NCBI GenBank assembly: GCA_020249435.1
Contig: JADCFQ010000021.1
Coordinates: forward strand, 23,944-87,943
Origin: Roseomonas sp.
GTDB taxonomy: Bacteria; Pseudomonadota; Alphaproteobacteria; Acetobacterales; Acetobacteraceae
Length of the DNA: 64,000 nucleotides
Direction: 5' to 3'
Shown here: positions 21,311 to 30,882 of the stretch, one piece after another
How positions within the stretch are numbered: the stretch's first letter is position 1
Layout: each line of letters opens with the position of its first letter
Position numbers and translations under genes: made by a program
Notes under the pieces: model-generated
Database searches by the model: none
The model's input: only the letters and a program-made list of their open reading frames with translations
What the model was told of the DNA's origin: nothing

Positions 21311-22242
21311 TGGCCATTCTGCTTTCCACCAAGGCGCACACCATGCAGGATTGGAAGGCGGCACTGCTCGCCGTTGATCCCAGCCTGGAAATTCGGCTCT
21401 TCCCTGATGCGGGCAACCCAGATGAGATTGAAGCTGCGGTGGTTTGGACTGCGCATGACATGATGGAATTGCGCCGCTATCCGAATCTGAAGCTGATTGT
21501 TTCCATGGGTGCCGGCGTTGATCATTTGCTGCGCTCGCCGGGGCCGCCGCCGGGCATTCCGGTGGCGCGCCTGAAGGATGTGCTGCTCACCAGCGCCATG
21601 GCAGAATGGGTACTGCTGAATGTGCTGCGCTTTCACCGGCAAGACCCGGAATACCGCGCGCTGCAGCAGCGCAAGGAATGGCTTGAACTTTCGGCGCCGA
21701 GCACCGCAGAACGACGCGTAGGTATTCTCGGCATTGGCGAATTGGGCAGTGCCTCGGCGCGCGTGCTGACCTCACTTGGCTTTCCGGTCATGGGCTGGTC
21801 GCGCAGCGCAAAGACACTGCCCGGCGTGCAGAATTTCCATGGTGCAGAAGGGCTGGTGGCGATGGCGGGGCAAAGCGATATCCTGATTTGCCTGCTGCCA
21901 CTCACACCGCAAACGCGTGGCGTGTTGAATGCCAGGCTGTTATCGGCACTGCCGCGCGGCGCTTATGTGATCAATGGCGCGCGTGGCGGGCATATGGTCG
22001 CGGAAGATATGCTGGCGGCACTCGATTCCGGCCATATCGCCGGTGCGGCCTTGGATGTGTTTGAACCCGAACCGCTGCCCGCGGAAAGCCGCTTCTGGTC
22101 CCACCCCAAAGTGTTTCTGACGCCGCATGCCGCGAGCATCACCATCCCAGCGAGCGTGGCGCCACAAGTGGTGGAGAATATCCACAACATGCGCGCCGGC
22201 CGGTCGCTGATCAATCTGGTGGATTTCAGCCTAGGATACTGA
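21310..22242 (+). CDS. D-2-hydroxyacid dehydrogenase, GhrA-like
   Basis: This is a 310 aa NAD(P)-dependent oxidoreductase of the D-isomer-specific 2-hydroxyacid dehydrogenase family. It looks most like GhrA, which reduces glyoxylate and hydroxypyruvate. The dinucleotide-binding loop is VGILGIGELGSASARVL near residue 138. The catalytic Arg is in NGARGGHMV (near 220), the Glu in VFEPEPLPAESRFW (near 255), and the His in LTPHAASITIP (near 275). The ATG overlaps the previous stop. It is last in the yej operon and converges on an SDR gene with six bases between stops. Confidence 0.87.
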   Translation: MAILLSTKAHTMQDWKAALLAVDPSLEIRLFPDAGNPDEIEAAVVWTAHDMMELRRYPNLKLIVSMGAGVDHLLRSPGPPPGIPVARLKDVLLTSAMAEWVLLNVLRFHRQDPEYRALQQRKEWLELSAPSTAERRVGILGIGELGSASARVLTSLGFPVMGWSRSAKTLPGVQNFHGAEGLVAMAGQSDILICLLPLTPQTRGVLNARLLSALPRGAYVINGARGGHMVAEDMLAALDSGHIAGAALDVFEPEPLPAESRFWSHPKVFLTPHAASITIPASVAPQVVENIHNMRAGRSLINLVDFSLGY

Positions 22243-22248
22243 AAGCTT

Positions 22249-22980
22249 TCAAAGAGTCGCACCACCATCAATGGCGAGTTCCGACCCGGTCATATAGCCG
22301 CTTTCGCCTGAAAGCAGGAACAGCACCAGCCGCGCCACCTCATCCGCCGTGCCCTGCCGTCCCATGGGCACGGATTTCAACCGCGCGGCGTTTTCTTCTG
22401 GTGAGCGGATATCGAGCATCGGCGTTGCGATCGGCCCTGGATGGACTGAATTCACGCGAATGCCACGCGGCGCCAGTTCGAGTGCAGCGGATTTCGTCAT
22501 GCCGCGCAAAGCCCATTTCGTCGCACCATAAGCAAAAGCGCGCGCTGATCCGCGCAGCCCAGCGGTGGAGGAGATGTTCACAATCGAACCGCCCCCTGCC
22601 CTTTCCATGGCTGGCACCACCGATTTCATGCCAAGAAAACACCCAAGCTGATTGATGCGCGTATGGCGTTCAAACAGCGCCGCATCGGTTTCCATCATGA
22701 GTTTCGGCACATAGATGCCGGCATTATTCACAAGCCCAGTGAGCGGGCCGAGTGCTTCGGCGGCCGCAACCGCTTGCGCCCAATCCGCCTCCTCGGTCAC
22801 ATCAAGCTTGAGGAATTGCGCCGCGGGGCCAAGTTCACGCGCCAGGGCTTCGCCTTCGGCTTCCAGCACATCACCAAGAATAACGCGCGCACCTTCCGCG
22901 ACCAAAAGCCGCGCCTCTGCTGCGCCTTGCCCGCGCGCGCCGCCTGAAATCAGAATAACCTTGCTGTTGAAGCGTGCCAT
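22249..22980 (-). CDS. SDR family oxidoreductase
   Basis: This is a 243 aa classical short-chain dehydrogenase/reductase. The cofactor motif is SGGARGQG (TGxxxGxG type, residues about 12-19), the NNAG motif is near residue 86, and the catalytic Tyr/Lys is YGATK near residue 152, preceded by NISSTAGLRGS with the catalytic Ser. The C-terminal segment YMTGSELAIDGGATL is typical. The Asp after the second strand (LGDVLEAEG) suggests NAD preference. The substrate is unknown. It is monocistronic, between convergent neighbours. Confidence 0.9.
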   Translation of the reverse strand: MARFNSKVILISGGARGQGAAEARLLVAEGARVILGDVLEAEGEALARELGPAAQFLKLDVTEEADWAQAVAAAEALGPLTGLVNNAGIYVPKLMMETDAALFERHTRINQLGCFLGMKSVVPAMERAGGGSIVNISSTAGLRGSARAFAYGATKWALRGMTKSAALELAPRGIRVNSVHPGPIATPMLDIRSPEENAARLKSVPMGRQGTADEVARLVLFLLSGESGYMTGSELAIDGGATL

Positions 22981-23072
22981 GATGTGCCCCTTCAGTGTAT
23001 GGCGACATCATGGCACCCGAATTTTGCCGTGGAAAGTCACACTGCAACCTTCCAGCTTAGTGGCAGCCCATA

Positions 23073-25133
23073 TCACGCGGCGCGGATCTCACGGAGGAAG
23101 CCATCCACCTGCTTCTTCAGCGCCACGCCATCCTTGCTGAGTGTGCCTGCTGCCGATAGCAAGGAGGTTGCGGCACTACCCGTGACATTCGCGGCCTGGC
23201 TCACCTGAGTGATATTGCCCGCAACCTCTGTCGTACCCACTGCGGCCTGCTGCACATTGCGCGCGATTTCCTGTGTCGCGGCCCCCTGTTCCTCAACCGC
23301 CGAGGCAATGGCAGTTGAGCTTTGGCTGAGATGTTCGATGGTTTCAGCGATATGCGTGATGACCTGTGCAGACCGCTGGGTTGCTTCCTGCATGGCTTTG
23401 ATTTGGGATGCGATTTCATCAGTCGCCTTGGTGGTCTGGGAGGCGAGTGCCTTCACCTCTGATGCCACTACCGCAAAGCCCTTGCCGGCCTCACCAGCAC
23501 GCGCGGCTTCAATGGTCGCATTCAGCGCCAGCAAATTCGTCTGCCCCGCGATATCGTTGATGATACGCACAACATCACCGATGCGTTGCGCGGCTTCCGT
23601 CAGGCCCTGGACTTCCTGTGTGCTGCTGCGCGCCTGGCCCACCGCTTCATTGGTCATGCGGCTGGCTTCGGCTACTTGCTGAGCGATTTCACGAATGGAA
23701 GCCGTAAGCTCCTCGGTCGCGGAAGCCACCGTTTGCACATTCGCTGTGACCTGTTCCGAAGCCGCGGCAACGGCGGTGGATTGGCCAGAGGTTTCCTCAG
23801 CGGTACGGGCCATATCTGCAGCCGTGCCTTGCAACTGGGAAGAAGCCGTGGTCACATTGTTCACGACCTCACCGATGCTTTCTTCGAATTTATCGGCCAG
23901 CGCATTCATGGCAATGCGGCGTTCTTCTGCGGCGCGTAGCTTTTGTGTTTCCTGCGCCTTGCGGAGTTCTTCGGCTTCCATCATGCCATTGCGGAAAACC
24001 TCAAGCGCTTCCGCCATGGTGCCGATTTCATCACCCTTGTCGCGCCCTGGGATCACGGTTGAAAGATCACCGCGCGATAAGGCACGCATGGCTTCTGTCA
24101 TGCCCGTGATCGGGCGCGTGATGCCGCGCGCCAGAATAAAGCCCACAATCAGCGCCGCCATCAGCATGGCGAAGGCGAAAGCCGTACCGTAGCTCAGGAT
24201 CTTCCACGCCTCAGCCGCATTTGCCTGATTGAGCACCGCAAGATCACGCTGCAAAACATCCTCAACCGTTTTCATCAAGTCAATGCGATCTGTGGTCGCC
24301 TTGAACCAATCGCGCGCTGTCACACCGGTGAGCGGCTTTTCTGCCCCTGTTTCCACCGCAATCCGGCGCTGCCGCTCCGCCTCCACAACAATCGGGCCGC
24401 TCAGGGCCTGTTGCGCGGCATTGCGCTGCGCGTCTGTCGCATAAGCCTGGAAGCTCAAAAGATAGGCCGCCTGTTCGGCGAGAATGGTCAGCAAGGTGCG
24501 GTACTGCGCCGGCGTGAATTGGCCCGAAGCAAACCCTGCGGAGCCGGTGGCTCTTTCCTGCCCAGCACGCTCCTTCGCGGCCAGGAAGTTGTAATAGGCG
24601 AGCAGATTGGCCGTAACGGCGGGCGAATCCGATACCTTCACCGATTCCTGCGGCACCGCGAGGAGATTGGTGATCAGGGAGGTATAGAAACGGAAAGATT
24701 CGGGCCCAACAATCCTGAGACCGCTCACCTCGGCGCGCTTGCCTTCAAGTTCGCTCAGGCCGGCCAAGCCTTTTTCCACAATCTGCTGAAGCTCAGCACT
24801 ATAATCCTTAAGGATCAGACCACGCAGCGTATCGCGTACAATGGCGATCTGGCCATCGGTATCCCGGCGTTGTGCTTGCAGTTCAGTGCCCATCTGCTGC
24901 CCACGGCTGCCGATGAACAACGCCGACATGCCACGTTCCTTCTGCAGCTCATGCACAAGGTCGCTGATCCGGGAACTGAAATGGCTGAGCGTCTGCAGCT
25001 GATCTGCCTGCCGAACCGTCTGCAATTGCTGCAAAATCACAAGGCCGCTCATGACCAGAACTGCCAGAATAGGCAAGGCGATCGCCATGGCGAGCCGTGT
25101 TCCAATCTTCAGGGTGGATTTTTGCTTGGGCAT
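23073..25133 (-). CDS. Methyl-accepting chemotaxis protein with nitrate/nitrite-sensor domain
   Basis: This is a 686 aa transmembrane chemoreceptor. The order is an N-terminal membrane helix (about 13-35), a periplasmic NIT-type sensor domain (about 50-300) recognisable by [20 protein letters not shown], a second membrane helix (near 320), a HAMP domain ([20 protein letters not shown]), and the signalling domain with the hairpin tip [21 protein letters not shown] and [15 protein letters not shown]. The chosen ATG (25133) has GGAAAGG eight bases ahead; a longer frame to 25172 lacks support. NIT domains bind nitrate or nitrite in studied proteins; the ligand here is an inference. No chemotaxis kinase genes lie nearby. 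Confidence 0.9.
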   Translation of the reverse strand: MPKQKSTLKIGTRLAMAIALPILAVLVMSGLVILQQLQTVRQADQLQTLSHFSSRISDLVHELQKERGMSALFIGSRGQQMGTELQAQRRDTDGQIAIVRDTLRGLILKDYSAELQQIVEKGLAGLSELEGKRAEVSGLRIVGPESFRFYTSLITNLLAVPQESVKVSDSPAVTANLLAYYNFLAAKERAGQERATGSAGFASGQFTPAQYRTLLTILAEQAAYLLSFQAYATDAQRNAAQQALSGPIVVEAERQRRIAVETGAEKPLTGVTARDWFKATTDRIDLMKTVEDVLQRDLAVLNQANAAEAWKILSYGTAFAFAMLMAALIVGFILARGITRPITGMTEAMRALSRGDLSTVIPGRDKGDEIGTMAEALEVFRNGMMEAEELRKAQETQKLRAAEERRIAMNALADKFEESIGEVVNNVTTASSQLQGTAADMARTAEETSGQSTAVAAASEQVTANVQTVASATEELTASIREIAQQVAEASRMTNEAVGQARSSTQEVQGLTEAAQRIGDVVRIINDIAGQTNLLALNATIEAARAGEAGKGFAVVASEVKALASQTTKATDEIASQIKAMQEATQRSAQVITHIAETIEHLSQSSTAIASAVEEQGAATQEIARNVQQAAVGTTEVAGNITQVSQAANVTGSAATSLLSAAGTLSKDGVALKKQVDGFLREIRAA

Positions 25134-25463
25134 CGACAAGACCTTTCCCGCAGAGATAACGCAGTCCCTCATGCCTAAAACAAAATCATGAAAATAGAAT
25201 TAGGCCGATACAACTAAAAATTGCTCAAATAAACGGCGTTCGTTATTGAAACCTAAAACAGAAACGCAGGTGGTAACCTGATTTCCTCCAGATGAACGTC
25301 AGCCAGGCGCGCCGAAATCCCCCCTAATTTGCCAAAGCCCCGGAGCGCCGTTCATAATCCATCAAGCGTCAATGCTACCCGCGCTGTTTCTTCACCAATT
25401 GCGAGACCGCGTGGTTTTCTTGGTGCCTTGTAATGCTGGTGCAAGCAGATCCGGTGGGACTCC
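25134..25463. other. AT-rich divergent intergenic region
   Basis: This 330-base spacer separates the divergent chemoreceptor and monooxygenase genes. It is clearly AT-richer than its surroundings, mainly at 25175-25265, and must hold the promoters for both. I see no convincing sigma-70 pair, riboswitch, repeat or small gene in it. Confidence 0.5.
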
Positions 25464-27098
25464 ATGGCTGAAATTCTCTCAGTGAAACCGAATGAAGCGA
25501 TCGCAGCCGATGCCGATGCCATCATCATCGGTGCTGGCATTTCCGGCATGTATCAGCTGATCCGGCTCCGTGAACTCGGCATGAGGCTCCGCGTGTTTGA
25601 AGCGGGTTCTGATGTGGGCGGCACCTGGTATTGGAATCGCTACCCTGGCGCGCGGTTTGATTCCGAAAGCTGGTCCTATGGCTATTCTTTCTCAAAAGAA
25701 CTGCTCCAGGAATGGGAATGGCCAGAACATTTTGCAGCACAGCCTGATACGCTCCGCTATCTGAATTACGTCGCTGATAAGTTCGATCTCCGCAAGCACA
25801 TCACCTTCAATAGCCGCGTGAAGGCAGCGCATTTCGACGCTGCGCGAAATCTCTGGACCGCCACACTGGAAAATGGCGAGACTTGCCGCGCGCCTTTGCT
25901 GATCACGGGCCTCGGCCCGCTTTCCGCGCCAACCTTGCCCAATATTTCGGGGCGCGATTCCTTTCAAGGCCAAGCTTTTCATACCGCGCGTTGGCCGCAT
26001 GATCCGGTGGATTTCACCGGCAAACGCGTTGGCATCATCGGCACGGGTGCCACCGCCATTCAGATCATCCAAACCATCGCCAAGGATGTCGGCCACTTAA
26101 CCGTCTTTCAACGCACACCCAATTGGGCCGCGCCCTTGCATAACCGCAAGATCACGCCGGAAGAGCAGGTGAAGATCAAGGCGAGCTATCCGGAAATCTT
26201 CGCCCGCTGCCGCGAAACCGCGACCTGCTTCATTCATCAGACTGATCCGCGCAAGGCGTTGGAGGTTTCCGCCGAGGAACGCGAATCCTTTTGGGAAAAG
26301 CTATATGCAGAGCCAGGCTTTGGCATTTGGGTCGGCAATTTCGCCGATGTGCTGACGAATAAGGAAGCCAATGCGCTGGCGAGTGACTTCATGGCGCAGA
26401 AGATTCGTCAAAGGGTGAAGGACGCCGCAGTCGCAGAGAAACTCATCCCGAAAAATCATGGCTTCGGCACAAGGCGCCTGCCTTTGGAAAGTGGCTATTA
26501 CGAGGTTTATAACCAAGCGAATGTGCGGCTGGTGGATATCAACGAAACGCCGATCGAGTGCATCACCGCCGAGGGCATCAGAACCAACGCCGAGGAATTC
26601 GGCTTTGATATCCTGATTTTCTCGACCGGGTTTGATGGCGTGACCGGCCCTTATGACCGTATTGATATTCGCGGCCCCGGCGGGCGCAGCCTAAAGCAGG
26701 AATGGATCGCCACACCAAGAACCTTTCTTGGCGTGATGGCCGAGGGATTTCCGAATATGCTGATGGTGCTTGGCCCCCATACGGCGCGCGGCAATATTCC
26801 ACGCAATATCGAAGAAATCGTCGATTGGGTCACTGGCCTTGTCATTCATATGCGGAAGCACGGGCTCAAGCGTGTGGAACCAAAACCGGATGCCGTGCAT
26901 TGGTGGGCCGACAAGGTCGAGGAAGCCGTGGCCGGCCTGCTGTTTGCCAAAGTCAATTCCTGGCAAACCGGCATCAATCGCAATGTCGAAGGGCGTGATA
27001 TTCGCCGCACCCTTGGATATTATGGTGGTGCGGTGGAATATCGCCGCATCGCCGATGAGGTCACTGCCGGCGGCTACAAGGAATTCGATTTCGCCTAA
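25464..27098 (+). CDS. Flavin-dependent Baeyer-Villiger-type monooxygenase
   Basis: This is a 544 aa FAD/NADPH monooxygenase resembling cyclohexanone monooxygenases, which insert oxygen next to a ketone. The FAD motif is IIGAGISGMY near residue 21, followed by DVGGTWYWNRYPGARFD, a hallmark of this group. The class I Baeyer-Villiger fingerprint FxGxxxHxxxWP is present as FQGQAFHTARWP near residue 170. The NADPH motif is GTGATAIQII near residue 192. The protein ends GGYKEFDFA. A Bug-type receptor follows 28 bases downstream, so import and oxidation of an organic acid or ketone may be linked. The substrate is unknown. Confidence 0.9.
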   Translation: MAEILSVKPNEAIAADADAIIIGAGISGMYQLIRLRELGMRLRVFEAGSDVGGTWYWNRYPGARFDSESWSYGYSFSKELLQEWEWPEHFAAQPDTLRYLNYVADKFDLRKHITFNSRVKAAHFDAARNLWTATLENGETCRAPLLITGLGPLSAPTLPNISGRDSFQGQAFHTARWPHDPVDFTGKRVGIIGTGATAIQIIQTIAKDVGHLTVFQRTPNWAAPLHNRKITPEEQVKIKASYPEIFARCRETATCFIHQTDPRKALEVSAEERESFWEKLYAEPGFGIWVGNFADVLTNKEANALASDFMAQKIRQRVKDAAVAEKLIPKNHGFGTRRLPLESGYYEVYNQANVRLVDINETPIECITAEGIRTNAEEFGFDILIFSTGFDGVTGPYDRIDIRGPGGRSLKQEWIATPRTFLGVMAEGFPNMLMVLGPHTARGNIPRNIEEIVDWVTGLVIHMRKHGLKRVEPKPDAVHWWADKVEEAVAGLLFAKVNSWQTGINRNVEGRDIRRTLGYYGGAVEYRRIADEVTAGGYKEFDFA

Positions 27099-27126
27099 AA
27101 CACTACAAGAAACGGGAGAGAAACAA

Positions 27127-28116
27127 ATGAAACCCAAGGCAACCGCCACACGCCGTTCACTGATCACGCTTGGCGCTGGCGCAGCACTCTTCGCGCCAAG
27201 CATCCTAAGTGCCCAGGAAGCGAACTGGCCAAACCGCCCGGTACGCATCATCGCGGCCTTCCCAGCGGGCAGCGGCACCGATAGCCTCGCGCGTTTCTAT
27301 GGGGAGCGTCTGGGTCGCATCTTTGGCCAGAACTTCGTGATCGAAAACATCACCGGCGCCAATGGTGCGATTGCCGCGCGCGCTGCTGCCCGCGCCGCGC
27401 CTGATGGCTACACGATCTTTTTTGGCTCTGTTTCCACCCATGCGGCCAATCCGCATCTGATGCGTGAACCGGGCTATGATCCGCTGCGTGATTTTGCCCC
27501 GCTTTCCATGATCAGCATCAACCCGCTCGGCGTTCTGGTGCGGGCCGATTTCCCGGCGCGTGATCTGCAAGGCTTCATCGCCCACGCGCGGGCCAATCCT
27601 GGTGCGCTGAATTACGGCATTGGCAATGCGGGCGGGCTGGCGGGGACGCATCTGCTCAGCCAGGCCGCTGGCTTCAAGGCGGAGCAGATTTCCTATCGCG
27701 GTACGCCGCAAGCCATGGCGGATCTTCTCGGCGGGCGGCTGCATTTCTTCATCACGGATCTTGGACCGGCCGTTGAGCATTTGCGCGCTGGCACCATTCG
27801 CGCCCTTGCCGTCACCACCGCGCGCCGGGTGGAAACCTTGCCAGATGTGCCAACGGTCGCGGAATCCGGCCTGCCTGGCTTTGATTTCGCTTCCTGGAAC
27901 GGGTCCTGGATGCCGGCGCGCACACCGCCCGCCATCATTGCGCGGCTCAATCGCGAAATCCAAGTCATCGGCCAAAGCGATGAAGCCAAGCGCCATATCG
28001 GTGCCCTTGGCATTGTGTCCACCACCAGCACGCCTGAAGCGCTCGGCGAATTCAATCGCCGCGAATTGGACCTTTGGGCGCGCATCGCGGCGGAGGCGAA
28101 TGTCGCAAAGGAATAG
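27127..28116 (+). CDS. Bug family periplasmic substrate-binding protein
   Basis: This 329 aa receptor belongs to the Bug/TctC family of tripartite tricarboxylate-type systems, which bind carboxylates or other small organics in the periplasm. The N-terminus carries a Tat-like RR plus hydrophobic signal (RRSLITLGAGAALFAPSILSAQ). Family signatures are WPNRPVRIIAAFPAGSGTD, PDGYTIFFGS, and the C-terminal LPDVPTVAESGLPGFD. GGGAGAG precedes the ATG. No membrane components (TctA/TctB) are adjacent, which is common for these expanded receptors. It is probably co-transcribed with the monooxygenase. Confidence 0.9.
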   Translation: MKPKATATRRSLITLGAGAALFAPSILSAQEANWPNRPVRIIAAFPAGSGTDSLARFYGERLGRIFGQNFVIENITGANGAIAARAAARAAPDGYTIFFGSVSTHAANPHLMREPGYDPLRDFAPLSMISINPLGVLVRADFPARDLQGFIAHARANPGALNYGIGNAGGLAGTHLLSQAAGFKAEQISYRGTPQAMADLLGGRLHFFITDLGPAVEHLRAGTIRALAVTTARRVETLPDVPTVAESGLPGFDFASWNGSWMPARTPPAIIARLNREIQVIGQSDEAKRHIGALGIVSTTSTPEALGEFNRRELDLWARIAAEANVAKE

Positions 28117-28135
28117 GCGCTGCCTGCCAGCGCCT
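28115..28135. terminator. Hairpin between convergent genes, possible bidirectional terminator
   Basis: An 8-bp perfect stem AGGCGCTG / CAGCGCCT with a 5-base loop fills the gap between the stop of the Bug receptor and the stop of the convergent exported-protein gene. No real T-run follows on either strand, so termination is an inference from position. Confidence 0.35.
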
Positions 28136-28638
28136 CATTTCCGGCGGCTTGGCGGCACTTCGGAAATCCGGAGCGTCGCGGGCTGCGGAGGCCCGCGATC
28201 CACCGTACCGATCCAAATATTGTAGTTCCCGCTCGCGGGCCGCTGAATGATGATGCCGGGGTTAAGCCCTTCCATATCATCATTGCAAATCCATCTACCC
28301 GAAGGATCATTGATGATCAGGGTGGTATCGGCCTGCGCAACAACAGAAATATACAGTGGCAAATTCCCCGCCTGATAATTCAAATCAACATCGGGGCGGG
28401 CGTAATCAATCCAACCAGAGCAATCTGTGCCAAGCCCTTGCACCTGACGATCTCCGCCGGCTTCCACGCGGGTTTCGTGCGGGTCTGGCGCGAAATCCGC
28501 GCGCAGATTGACCGTGGCATAGCGCGGTTGAGCCGCAACATCGGGCGTTGCCTGCCGCGCGGGCGATTTCTGCTGCGCCAGAACCGGCAAGGCCATGGCG
28601 CAAACAAGAACAAGGGCGAAGGGCGCGATTTTCCGCAT
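28135..28638 (-). CDS. Exported protein with a pre-peptidase-like beta domain
   Basis: This 167 aa secreted protein starts at the ATG at 28638, with GGGAG eight bases ahead. A signal peptide (MRKIAPFALVLVCAMALPVLAQ) is followed by a low-complexity spacer. From residue 75 on there is a compact beta domain: TDCSGWIDYARPDVDLNY, then PLYISVVAQADTTLIINDP, then WICNDDMEGLNPGI and SGNYNIWIGTVD. This pattern resembles the pre-peptidase C-terminal (PPC) domains found in many exported alphaproteobacterial proteins. Two Cys could form a disulfide. The function is unknown, and no peptidase domain is present. Confidence 0.8.
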   Translation of the reverse strand: MRKIAPFALVLVCAMALPVLAQQKSPARQATPDVAAQPRYATVNLRADFAPDPHETRVEAGGDRQVQGLGTDCSGWIDYARPDVDLNYQAGNLPLYISVVAQADTTLIINDPSGRWICNDDMEGLNPGIIIQRPASGNYNIWIGTVDRGPPQPATLRISEVPPSRRK

Positions 28639-28738
28639 CAGAGACTCCCTACTGGAAAGCGGATGACATCCGATTTCCAATACAGGGGAAATCTTAATGC
28701 TTCGATATCAAATCAGCGCCCATCGCACCGATGGCGCA

Positions 28739-29731
28739 TCACCCCGGCGTCGCACCACTCGCGCGCACCACCGGTGCCCAACGATCCGCCTCGCGCGAGA
28801 CAAAGGCCTGCACATCGGCCGGGCCATTGTCAGTCATGGTCAGCACACCAAGCCCCGCAATGCGTTCCTTCATGCCAGGTTCATTGATGGCGGTGGTGAA
28901 GGCTTCGCGAATGCGCGCCACAGCGGCCTCAGGCATGCCGGCGGGGCCAGCCAGCACGAACCAATTGATCGCAGTTGCGCCGGGGAAACCCGCTTCCACA
29001 ATCGTCGGCACATCGGGGAAGGTGGACATGCGCTCTCCGCTCGTGACCGCGATGGCTTTCAGCGAACCACCACGAACGCTGCCGGCATGCGCGCCGAGCG
29101 TGTTCCAGAGCGATCCCAGGCTACCGCCCAGCACCTGCTGTTCCGCTTCCCCACCGCCGCGGAAGGGCACATGCATCAGCTGCACGCCAGCCTCCCGCGC
29201 CCAAAGCATGCCGGAAAGATGCCCGACCGAACCAATACCGGCGCTGCCATAGCTCATCGCCTCGGGCCGCACACGCGCGGCGGCCAGGTAATCCGCCATG
29301 TTTTGAATGGGGCCATTGGGTCGCACACCAACCACCATGGGCGCGCCGCCGACCAGCATCACATAGGAAAAGCTGCGCCGCACATCATAGGCAAGGTTCG
29401 GGAACAGCGTTTGCGCAATGGCCATGGGGCCGGCATTGGCGAGCACGAGCGAATAGCCATCCGGACGTTCGCCCGCGATATGCGCCGTGCCCACCGTGCC
29501 GCCTGCGCCGGGGCGATTATCCAGCACCACCGGCTGACCCAAAACGCGCTCCAGCGTGGGCGATAGCAGCCGCACCACACCATCCGAAGTGCCGCCCGCA
29601 GAAAAGGGGCTGACCACACGAATGGGGCGATTGGGGAAGGCCGCCTGGGCAAAGCTGCCGGAGGGCAGCAGCATTGGCAGCGCAAGCGTAGAGGCAGCGG
29701 TCAAAAGACTACGACGGTTCATTTCATGCAT
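28739..29731 (-). CDS. Bug family periplasmic substrate-binding protein
   Basis: This 330 aa receptor of the Bug/TctC family has a signal sequence (MNRRSLLTAASTLALPMLLPSGSFAQ). The start could be the ATG at 29731 or the one at 29722, three codons on. Signatures are FPNRPIRVVSPFSAGGTSD, NRPGAGGTVGT, PDGYSLVLANA and FPDVPTIVEAGFPGA. It points away from the other Bug receptor at 27127 and has no adjacent transporter membrane subunits. The ligand cannot be predicted. Confidence 0.9.
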   Translation of the reverse strand: MHEMNRRSLLTAASTLALPMLLPSGSFAQAAFPNRPIRVVSPFSAGGTSDGVVRLLSPTLERVLGQPVVLDNRPGAGGTVGTAHIAGERPDGYSLVLANAGPMAIAQTLFPNLAYDVRRSFSYVMLVGGAPMVVGVRPNGPIQNMADYLAAARVRPEAMSYGSAGIGSVGHLSGMLWAREAGVQLMHVPFRGGGEAEQQVLGGSLGSLWNTLGAHAGSVRGGSLKAIAVTSGERMSTFPDVPTIVEAGFPGATAINWFVLAGPAGMPEAAVARIREAFTTAINEPGMKERIAGLGVLTMTDNGPADVQAFVSREADRWAPVVRASGATPG

Positions 29732-29940
29732 CCCGGGCTTGATTGATTATGTGAAGCGGCGGTTTCCGCCTTGGAGATGTAGATAAGCCCGGAACCGGTA
29801 GACGCAACGGCAGCCTTGCGCCTCAAGCGCCAAAAGAAGGCATCACTGCCGATCCTTGCCGCCGAAACGCGCAATCATGGGGCACAATTGCCTGAACAGT
29901 ATTCACGCCGTGACGGTGCAAACCCTCCCCCAACAACTGA

Positions 29941-30735
29941 TCAGGGGACCGCACCGAAAGCATAGGTCAGGCCGAAGCGAATCATCTGAATGGTTACATC
30001 ATTGCTGATGGAACGGCCCTGAACCGTGTTGAAGCCACTCGCCACGCCAGCACGCGCATCCGGGAAGCAAAAACCGACCTGATCGAATTGCGTGTGGATG
30101 TAATCCAAGCGCAGCGAAACGGCCTCTGAAACCCGCCAAGCGGCAGCAATTCCCATGGTCCAACCAAAGGCAATTTTTTCATCTGTTTCGCTGAAACGCG
30201 CGAGGGTTTGGGTGGGTGAGGTCACCCCCTGATACTGCGTGCGCGTATCCGCGAAAAAGGCCGCCGCCAAGCCGGCTGATGCGCTCACCATCAGCGGGCC
30301 ATCACCATAGCCGACAGTGGCGCGCAGGGTGGAAACCCAGCGCGTTTCCCGGTTGATCGATGCCTGTGGCATGCCGTTCCAGGCATTGCCGGAATTCACC
30401 AAGTTATCCTGATGGCCTTCCTGACGAAGCCAGGCCCCATCGGTTTCCACGCCCATGATGATGCCGCTATCGTAATGATGCTGATAGCCCAAAAGCAAAA
30501 CAAGGCCAGCACCGCGGAAGGAATCATCCGCCGCCTCATCGGCAGCGTTTGAACCATATTGACCGTCGCCACGCCTGCTCGACCCACGGGCAGAATAAAA
30601 CGAATCAACAGCAAAGGCGCCCAGATAGGTGCCGGACCAATTGACAGCGGACGTGGGGGTCTGAGCAAGGCCAGGTGTCGTGAGGCAGGCAAGCGCGGCA
30701 AGCGGCAAGAGGCGCTTGATCAGACGACCGGGCAT
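29941..30735 (-). CDS. Outer-membrane beta-barrel protein, porin-family-like
   Basis: This 264 aa exported protein has a signal peptide (LIKRLLPLAALACLTTPGLAQ) and begins its mature part with VNWSGTYLGAFAVDSFYS, the typical first strand of Omp25/31-like alphaproteobacterial barrels. Alternating strands with aromatic girdles follow. It ends with IQMIRFGLTYAFGAVP, a barrel C-terminus. AAGGAAA precedes the ATG by six bases. A structural or adhesion role is likely; a true channel function is not shown. Confidence 0.82.
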   Translation of the reverse strand: MPGRLIKRLLPLAALACLTTPGLAQTPTSAVNWSGTYLGAFAVDSFYSARGSSRRGDGQYGSNAADEAADDSFRGAGLVLLLGYQHHYDSGIIMGVETDGAWLRQEGHQDNLVNSGNAWNGMPQASINRETRWVSTLRATVGYGDGPLMVSASAGLAAAFFADTRTQYQGVTSPTQTLARFSETDEKIAFGWTMGIAAAWRVSEAVSLRLDYIHTQFDQVGFCFPDARAGVASGFNTVQGRSISNDVTIQMIRFGLTYAFGAVP

Positions 30736-30819
30736 AATGGGTTTCCTTCAGCAAACAGTGTTTTCACGATATGCCGAATTGATTGATTTTTAGTGTGCAA
30801 CCCAAGATTGAAGCTTCGG

Positions 30820-30848
30820 AAAAAAAGAAGGCGCCATAAGCGCCTTCC
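30820..30848 (-). terminator. Rho-independent terminator of gltBD
   Basis: On the minus strand a perfect stem GAAGGCGC / GCGCCTTC with a 5-base loop is followed by seven T residues. It lies 34 bases after the gltD stop and closes the gltBD operon. Confidence 0.88.
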
Positions 30849-30882
30849 TTGTGGTTTCGACCGTTTCGGTTGGGTTTTAAAA

